Assembly: GCA_018821535.1 (NCBI GenBank)
Contig: JAHJLV010000016.1
Coordinates: 52,010 to 116,009 of the forward strand
DNA from: Pseudomonadota bacterium
GTDB taxonomy: Bacteria; Desulfobacterota; Desulfobacteria; Desulfobacterales; Desulfobacteraceae
DNA length: 64,000 nucleotides
Direction of reading: 5' to 3'
The position numbers were made by a program, and so were the translations under genes. The notes beneath the pieces were generated by a model. It saw nothing but the letters and a program-made list of their open reading frames with translations. It ran no database searches and was not told where the DNA came from. Positions 59,294-64,000 of this stretch are shown here, in pieces; the first letter of the stretch is position 1; each line of letters starts with the position of its first letter.

Positions 59294-60130
59294 ATGATTA
59301 TTGACGCACATACCCATATTTTCACAAGCAGAATGAAACAGGACCGGTCTGTATATTTTAAAAACGAGCCTGAATTTTCACTGCTGTATGATTCACCCAA
59401 AGCTGCCATCTGCACCATAGACGATCTGATACTCTCCATGGACAGACATCAGGTGGATACTTCTGTTGTCTGCGGATTTCCCTGGAGAACACCGGACACA
59501 ATCAAAAAAAACAATGATGCGGTCATTGAAGCGGTGATTAAAAATCCTGGCCGGATCAAGGGTCTTGCCTGTTTTGATGCCGCCTGGGACGGCGCTGCGG
59601 ATGAAACCCTGCGATGTATTGATGCAGGACTTAGCGGCGCAGGCGAACTGGCATTTTATCTTTCCGGCATTGATGAAACCGCCTTGGGTTATCTGACCCC
59701 GGTCATGGCGGTCTTAAAAGAAACAGGCCTGCCCTGCATGATCCACACCAATGAACCGGTGGGGCATAAATATCCGGGCAAAACCCCCATCACCCTTGAA
59801 CAGATCTATGCGCTTGCCAAAGCCTTTCCGGATAATAAAATCATTCTGGCCCACTGGGGCGGAGGGATTTTCTTTTATAATGTCATGAAAAAAGAGGTCA
59901 GGGATGTTTTGAAAAACATCTGGTATGACACGGCCGCCTCCATGTTTCTGTACAGCCCGCAGATTTATGATATGGCTGTGGTTGCAGGGCTTGCCGATAA
60001 AATCCTGTTTGGCACAGATTATCCCCTGCTGCCCCCGGACAGATATTATAAAGATATGGATGCATCCGGCATGACACCCGAACAAAAAGCAATGGTCCTG
60101 GGTAAAAATGCCCATGCGCTGTTCAGATAA
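59294..60130 (+). CDS. Amidohydrolase-2 family protein
   Basis: 278 residues from the ATG at 59294 (AGGA upstream); a start at 59183 would add 37 unlikely residues. TIM-barrel metal hydrolase: IDAHTHIF (3-10), HTNEPVGHKY, ILAHWGGG and ILFGTDYPLLPPD with the catalytic Asp. The group includes uronate isomerase-like and ACMSD-like decarboxylases. Divergent from the siroheme gene and probably transcribed alone. Substrate unknown. Confidence 0.88.
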   Translation: MIIDAHTHIFTSRMKQDRSVYFKNEPEFSLLYDSPKAAICTIDDLILSMDRHQVDTSVVCGFPWRTPDTIKKNNDAVIEAVIKNPGRIKGLACFDAAWDGAADETLRCIDAGLSGAGELAFYLSGIDETALGYLTPVMAVLKETGLPCMIHTNEPVGHKYPGKTPITLEQIYALAKAFPDNKIILAHWGGGIFFYNVMKKEVRDVLKNIWYDTAASMFLYSPQIYDMAVVAGLADKILFGTDYPLLPPDRYYKDMDASGMTPEQKAMVLGKNAHALFR

Positions 60131-60163
60131 AAAAATACAAAAAACGTAACCTTTTTTACATAT

Positions 60164-60185
60164 TTTGTGAAATTTATTTCACAAA
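60164..60185. promoter_or_regulatory. 22-bp palindrome upstream of the PEP-CTERM gene
   Basis: TTTGTGAAAT (60164-60173) and ATTTCACAAA (60176-60185) are exact complements around a TT. The centre is 67 bases upstream of the sigma-54-like box. The halves resemble CRP sites but are spaced by eight rather than six. Its position suits an enhancer for an NtrC-type activator such as PrsR. Confidence 0.6.
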
Positions 60186-60234
60186 TTCTTACACAAACTT
60201 TTCAAGCATGCCGTATTTCATAAGGTTTCAGCAA

Positions 60235-60250
60235 TGGCACAATTATTGAA
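60235..60250 (+). promoter_or_regulatory. Sigma-54-like promoter of the PEP-CTERM gene
   Basis: TGGCACAATTATTGAA carries a perfect -24 TGGCAC and correctly spaced -12 element TTGAA (consensus TTGCA/T; one mismatch in the key GC). Transcription would begin near 60262, about 40 bases before the ATG. PEP-CTERM genes are often under RpoN with PrsK/PrsR. Confidence 0.6.
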
Positions 60251-60302
60251 TATAAACTTGTCGAAAGATTTTGAAAAACCCATAACCATAAGGATACAAG
60301 AA

Positions 60303-60977
60303 ATGAAAAAAATGATTAAAGCAAACATATTAATAGCAATCTTGCTATTATTAACCGTGAATGTGTGGGCTCTGCCAGTAGCAGGTGATAAAGTTGATAT
60401 GAACACGAACTGGGGCAACTATTATGGAATGCAAATTTTACAAAGCGCCAATCCCAGCTCCGTTGGAACATTTTTCAATACATTCTGCCTGGAGAAAAAT
60501 GAGTATTTCGCTGATTCCCATAGTAACACCTATGGCGGTCCTTACAGAGTTGATTCAGTGGGAACCGTAGCTTATAATGGAGGTGTCGGAGGTAAAGTAG
60601 ATCTGGACGGCAATGGCACCCTTGATGGCGACCCGATTTCTCAAATAAGTTTATGGCTCTATGCGTCTTATTTTGATGGAAAATTTGCAAATGCTTCCGC
60701 TCTGCAAGTTCAAGAAGCAATCTGGCATGCAGAAAACGAAGGAAATTACTCTAATTCCTATGGACTGCTTGTTGGCAATGTGACTGATTTTACAGTGACC
60801 GGATGGAATATTAAAGTTGTCAATATCTCTGACTGGACGGATAATGGATCTCAAGGAGCGTTAAGACAAAGCCAACTGGTAGGCGAAGTGGCACCTGTTC
60901 CCGAGCCCGCAACCATGTTTCTTTTTGGACTTGGTCTGCTTGGTCTGGCAGGCATCTCCAGAAAAAGAAAAGCATAA
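60303..60977 (+). CDS. PEP-CTERM sorting-domain surface protein
   Basis: 224 residues from the ATG at 60303 (AAGGAT upstream); an ATG at 60234 lies within the promoter and is rejected. Signal peptide (about 1-23, ending VWA), a beta-rich, asparagine/glycine-rich exported domain, then a C-terminal PEP-CTERM signal (198-224): VPEPATM, a hydrophobic helix and the basic tail SRKRKA. The exosortase would cleave and export it with extracellular polysaccharide. No exosortase gene lies in this window. Related in style to thioester-like or choice-of-anchor proteins, function unknown. Confidence 0.9.
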   Translation: MKKMIKANILIAILLLLTVNVWALPVAGDKVDMNTNWGNYYGMQILQSANPSSVGTFFNTFCLEKNEYFADSHSNTYGGPYRVDSVGTVAYNGGVGGKVDLDGNGTLDGDPISQISLWLYASYFDGKFANASALQVQEAIWHAENEGNYSNSYGLLVGNVTDFTVTGWNIKVVNISDWTDNGSQGALRQSQLVGEVAPVPEPATMFLFGLGLLGLAGISRKRKA

Positions 60978-61033
60978 AATCTGAGTTAACGTTTTGAGTT
61001 AACGTTTAAAGATAGCATTCAAAGTTCGCAATT

Positions 61034-61073
61034 ATAGCTTCGCCCTGCCGCACCTGTGGCAGGGCGAAGCTAT
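61034..61073. terminator. Strong (bidirectional) terminator hairpin
   Basis: A perfect 16-base-pair stem, ATAGCTTCGCCCTGCC (61034-61049) and GGCAGGGCGAAGCTAT (61058-61073), has an eight-base loop. It is followed on the plus strand by TTTGATTT. It separates the PEP-CTERM gene from the convergent phoR gene and can serve both. Confidence 0.9.
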
Positions 61074-61084
61074 TTTGATTTCTC

Positions 61085-62893
61085 TCAGGCCGGCAGGCTG
61101 ATGGTAAAACAGGTGCCTTTATCTCTGGTGCTTTCAACAGCGATTTTGCCGTTGTGATACCGGACAATATGTTTGACAATGGCAAGGCCCAGACCGGTTC
61201 CGCCATCATGGCGGCTTCTGGCCCTGTCCACCCGGTAAAACCGGTTAAAAATTTTTGGCAGATGCTCCTTGTCTATCCCGCACCCGCTGTCTTTTACACG
61301 AATATATATCCACTTGTTTTCTTCTGCCACCTGAATGACCACCGGGCCTGTGCTGTGGCTGTATTTAAGCGCATTATCAACCAGATTAAAAACTGCCTGT
61401 TCCAGAAGAATCGGATCCGCCTTTACCCGGATATATTCAGGACAGTCCACATCCACACGGATATCATTTGCCGCCATCGTATCTTTACAGGCATTGACCA
61501 CACCTTCAATTAACCCCGACAAATCCTGATCTTCAAAATGAATCTGAGTCCCTTTCAGACGTTCAAGCCGGGACAAGGATAAAAGATCGTTGATCAGGGA
61601 GATCATCCGGTTTACATTCTTTTCAATGATCTTTAAAAATTCTGCGCTCTGTTCTGTTTCTTTTTTTGCCAGCATTTCCTGGAGGGTTTCAATAAATCCC
61701 TTAATAGTGGTCAGCGGCGTTTTAAGCTCATGGGAAACATTGGAAGCAAAATCCTTATGCATGGTTTCCAGCCGCCGCATGCGGGTAATATCATGAAAGA
61801 TGATCAAGGTTCCCATGCGCTTTTCCGTGTGATCATACAAGGCTGTGGAATGAATTCTCAACACCAGATCCTGATCCTTCGGGATCACAATATCTTCTTC
61901 CACCGGTTCATGAGTGGATAATGCTTTTTGAATAAACACCTGGAATTCAAGATTCCGGGCCACTTCCAGAATAACCCTGCCCTTGAGATCCACTGATGGA
62001 AAATCAAAAATTTTAGCCGCAGCCTCATTGATGGTAATGATCCTTTCATTTTCATCTATTGCGATCACCCCTTCCTGCATACTGCTGTGGACTGCTTCCA
62101 GTTCCATGCTCCGGTTCTTGAAATCCCTGATTTTATCATCCAGGTTGGAGGCCATCCGGTTCATGGTTATGGCAAGCTCTGATAATTCTTCTGTCTCCGG
62201 GACAGCCAGACGGTTGGTCAGATGTCCGGTTGAAAATTTTAAGGCACCTGTTTTCATCAACTCAATGGGGCTTGTGATCCGCCTGCTGACAAACAGACTG
62301 ACCACTGCTGCGATCAGGATGGTGAAGAACATGACCCCCAGAATATTATTTCTGACATGATTTATTTCTTTATCAATTGTCGCCGTGGTCACAGCAGTTC
62401 TCACAACCGCTGCCACTGTGCCGTCCTTGAGGATCGGCAGGGCAATATACATCATGTTTGAATCCAGTGTGACGCTGTAACGAATGGCCACACCGGTCTG
62501 GTTTTTTAAGGCACTGATGATTTCAGGACGTTTCATGTGGTTTTCCATCAGGGAGACATCCCCGTCAGAATCACCGATAACCATACCGGAAGGCAGAATA
62601 ATCGTGACCCGTGTGCCGGTTTTTTCACCAATTATTTTACAGTGATCATCAATATGTTTATATACTGAAATCTGCGATATCCCGGATGGGGCATCCTGAC
62701 TGACCGGTTCAAATTTATCTGCAAAATATTCCTGCAGCAGCCTGGCCCGGCTGGTTAATTCTTTTTCAGAGTTCTGAAGAAAAAATATCTTGAAAGAACG
62801 GGTCGAATATGATGCCACAACAGATATGGAAAGCAGGGTGATGATAAGAAAGGAGGGAAATATCTGCCATATAAGTTTCTTTTTTTTTGTCAT
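61085..62893 (-). CDS. phoR: Sensor histidine kinase PhoR-type
   Basis: 602 residues. Membrane helix (about 7-29), periplasmic sensor (about 30-180), second helix (about 185-204), HAMP (about 205-257), PAS (about 265-375), HisKA with phospho-His388 in SNVSHELKTP, and a full HATPase with N, G1 (DSGCGI) and G2 (GTGLGLAIVKHI) boxes. The architecture with the PAS domain and the position after phoB mark the phosphate sensor kinase PhoR. Long periplasmic region for PhoR; it could also be a related PhoR/WalK-type kinase. Confidence 0.9.
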   Translation of the reverse strand: MTKKKKLIWQIFPSFLIITLLSISVVASYSTRSFKIFFLQNSEKELTSRARLLQEYFADKFEPVSQDAPSGISQISVYKHIDDHCKIIGEKTGTRVTIILPSGMVIGDSDGDVSLMENHMKRPEIISALKNQTGVAIRYSVTLDSNMMYIALPILKDGTVAAVVRTAVTTATIDKEINHVRNNILGVMFFTILIAAVVSLFVSRRITSPIELMKTGALKFSTGHLTNRLAVPETEELSELAITMNRMASNLDDKIRDFKNRSMELEAVHSSMQEGVIAIDENERIITINEAAAKIFDFPSVDLKGRVILEVARNLEFQVFIQKALSTHEPVEEDIVIPKDQDLVLRIHSTALYDHTEKRMGTLIIFHDITRMRRLETMHKDFASNVSHELKTPLTTIKGFIETLQEMLAKKETEQSAEFLKIIEKNVNRMISLINDLLSLSRLERLKGTQIHFEDQDLSGLIEGVVNACKDTMAANDIRVDVDCPEYIRVKADPILLEQAVFNLVDNALKYSHSTGPVVIQVAEENKWIYIRVKDSGCGIDKEHLPKIFNRFYRVDRARSRHDGGTGLGLAIVKHIVRYHNGKIAVESTRDKGTCFTISLPA

Positions 62894-62898
62894 AATAT

Positions 62899-63588
62899 TT
62901 ATTCTTTAAAACGGTATCCCACACCCCTGACCGTCTCGATAAGCTGGGCATAATTCTTAAGCTTTTTCCTTAATCCGACAATGATGACATCTATGCTTCT
63001 TTCTGTCACCGCGTAGTTTTCACCCCGGATGGCGTCAACGATCTGCCCCCGGGTGAACACCCAGCCTTTTTTATCTGCCAGAAATGCCAGAAGCCCGAAT
63101 TCCGAAAGCGTAAGATCCAAAGGAACCCCCTCTATGGTTACTTTATGCCGTGCAGTATCAATCATCATATCCCCTTCCTGGCGGATCTGATTCCCGGAAT
63201 CCTCGGACTGTTTTCTGCGCCGCCTTAAAATCGCCCGGATTCTTGCAATCAGAACCTTGGGGCTGAACGGCTTTGAGATATAATCATTTGCGCCAAGCTC
63301 AAGGCCTGTCACCACATCAGACTCTTCACCCTTGGCTGTCAGCATGACAATGGGCAGATCCCGGGTAGATGCATTATTTTTCAAGTATCTGGTCACCTCA
63401 AGCCCGTCGATCCCCGGAAGCATCAAGTCTAAAATAAGCAGATCCAGCTGGGACTGTCGGGCAATTTTTATGGCCGCTTCACCGGTTTGTGCCGTCAGGA
63501 TCTGATAGCCTTCGCTCTTAAGATTATATTTTATAAGCTCAAGAATATCTTCTTCATCGTCCACAATAAGAATGGTTTCTTTTGACAT
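62899..63588 (-). CDS. phoB: Response regulator PhoB (OmpR family)
   Basis: 229 residues from the ATG at 63588 (AGGA upstream); the reading to 63609 is less likely. Receiver with acidic pocket DDEED, phospho-Asp54 in LILDLMLPG and Lys in ISKPFSP; C-terminal winged helix with LTLSEFGLLAFL and the TERSIDVIIVGLRKKL recognition region. It activates phosphate-starvation genes. Six bases before phoR. Confidence 0.95.
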   Translation of the reverse strand: MSKETILIVDDEEDILELIKYNLKSEGYQILTAQTGEAAIKIARQSQLDLLILDLMLPGIDGLEVTRYLKNNASTRDLPIVMLTAKGEESDVVTGLELGANDYISKPFSPKVLIARIRAILRRRRKQSEDSGNQIRQEGDMMIDTARHKVTIEGVPLDLTLSEFGLLAFLADKKGWVFTRGQIVDAIRGENYAVTERSIDVIIVGLRKKLKNYAQLIETVRGVGYRFKE

Positions 63589-63670
63589 TGTTTTTCCTGT
63601 TTTTTGCACCTGGACTTTTAAGGATTATTTTTATAAATCAGTTCATCTTTGTCAATTCATATATAAGAAT

Positions 63671-64000
63671 TTACGTATGACGGATGATCTCGCCTTCAAT
63701 CAGATAAATCACCTCTTCTGCGATATTGGTGGTATGATCACCGATTCTTTCCAGATGTCTTGAAATCAGATACATATTTATAATGGCTTCAACCATTTCA
63801 GGATTCTTTTGAATATCTCTTTTCATGGATTCATAGGCATCATTTCTCATCCGGTTCACCTTTTCATCCATATCCCGGACATTATAGGCCATATCCACAT
63901 CCATACGAACCAGCGCATCCAGACTCAACCTGAGCATTTCTCCGGTCTGTTCTGCCATGGGTGCATAGTCATATCTGAACCTGTCGGTTTCCTTTGCGGA
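63671..64000 (-). CDS. phoU: Phosphate signalling protein PhoU (N-terminus cut by the window)
   Basis: The frame runs to the window edge at 64000 with no start, so only the last 109 residues are seen. YAPMAEQTGEMLRLSLDAL is the PhoU helical repeat and YLISRHLERIGDHTTNIAEEVIYLIEGE is its C-terminal metal-cluster signature. It links the Pst transporter to PhoR. Order phoU-phoB-phoR; pstSCAB is presumably just outside. Confidence 0.95.
   Translation of the reverse strand, partial: SAKETDRFRYDYAPMAEQTGEMLRLSLDALVRMDVDMAYNVRDMDEKVNRMRNDAYESMKRDIQKNPEMVEAIINMYLISRHLERIGDHTTNIAEEVIYLIEGEIIRHT

Noticed and set aside
60164..60185. CRP/FNR binding site
   Set aside because: The TGTGA and TCACA halves are eight bases apart instead of six, and the position is better explained as an enhancer for a sigma-54 activator; left as an unassigned palindrome.
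1..64000. tRNA, rRNA, CRISPR arrays and insertion sequences
   Set aside because: I looked for T-loop motifs, regular direct repeats with spacers, transposases and terminal inverted repeats and found none that hold up by eye; a dedicated search could still find a small RNA.

Overview
The window reads as a chromosomal stretch of a Desulfobacterales-type sulfate- or sulfur-reducing bacterium (Desulfobacter/Desulfobacula/Desulfotignum relatives). This is an inference from gene content: a YedE/TusA/DUF3343 sulfur-selenium cassette, an xsc-ackA sulfonate locus, a DUF2325 protein, a SAP-type mini-protein, ccsB-hemA with a siroheme synthase, and PEP-CTERM and pilus genes. Base composition looks moderate and even. 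I see no rRNA, tRNA, CRISPR array, insertion sequence or prophage. Coding density is high and no gap between genes exceeds about 300 bases.

Layout. 0-3.5 kb (+): a hypothetical DNA-binding-like protein with a strong terminator, a nucleotidyltransferase-like protein and a cytidylate-kinase-like protein. 3.5-7.8 kb (-): a tight housekeeping operon, hisI-hisG-aminotransferase-engB-era-HNH. 7.9-10.8 kb (-): YedE-type transporter, TusA-like carrier, DUF3343 protein, a stand-alone NAD(P)H-hydrate-dehydratase-like protein and a DUF1858-like protein. 11.1-13.5 kb (+): penicillin-binding protein 1A. 13.5-21.4 kb (-): a seven-gene operon of TetR regulator, SDR, ThDP enzyme, BASS transporter, SDR, Xsc and AckA. 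Here sulfoacetaldehyde would be cleaved to sulfite plus acetyl phosphate, and AckA would turn the latter into ATP. 21.7-28.1 kb (+), divergent from the TetR gene: GMC oxidoreductase, aldehyde dehydrogenase, membrane-anchored alpha/beta hydrolase and glycerol kinase, suggesting alcohol/ester/glycerolipid breakdown.

28.2-42.3 kb (-): a long operon for an MSHA-like type IV pilus / type II secretion hybrid. It has two very large pseudopilins (one with a duplicated C-terminal domain), a PilM-PilN fusion, PilO, PilP-like, secretin, a PilT-like and a GspE/MshE-like ATPase (the latter with an MshEN-like N-terminus) and a GspF platform. It ends in four accessory envelope proteins. 42.4-43.7 kb: DUF2325 protein preceded by a tiny cysteine-rich gene. 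43.8-49.3 kb: two divergent operons around a clear ArsR operator. One side encodes a TSUP permease and a MASE-like membrane protein. The other encodes ArsR, an ArsP-type permease, two thioredoxins, CcdA and an Fe-S protein. 49.3-53.0 kb (-): lgt, cfa, a second arsenic unit (arsR-acr3) and a SAP-like mini-protein.

53.3-59.2 kb (-): two groups. One is dksA, a PHP-RNase III fusion and a radical SAM protein; the other is met8-like, ccsB and hemA. 59.3-61.1 kb (+): an amidohydrolase and a PEP-CTERM surface protein behind a sigma-54-like promoter with an upstream palindrome. 61.1-64.0 kb (-): phoU (cut by the window edge), phoB and phoR.

The most unusual items are the PHP-RNase III fusion, the MSHA/T2SS hybrid with its duplicated giant pseudopilin, the Xsc-AckA operon with a second ThDP enzyme, the sulfur-carrier cassette that includes a YjeF-C-like protein, and the redox-linked ArsR/permease cluster.
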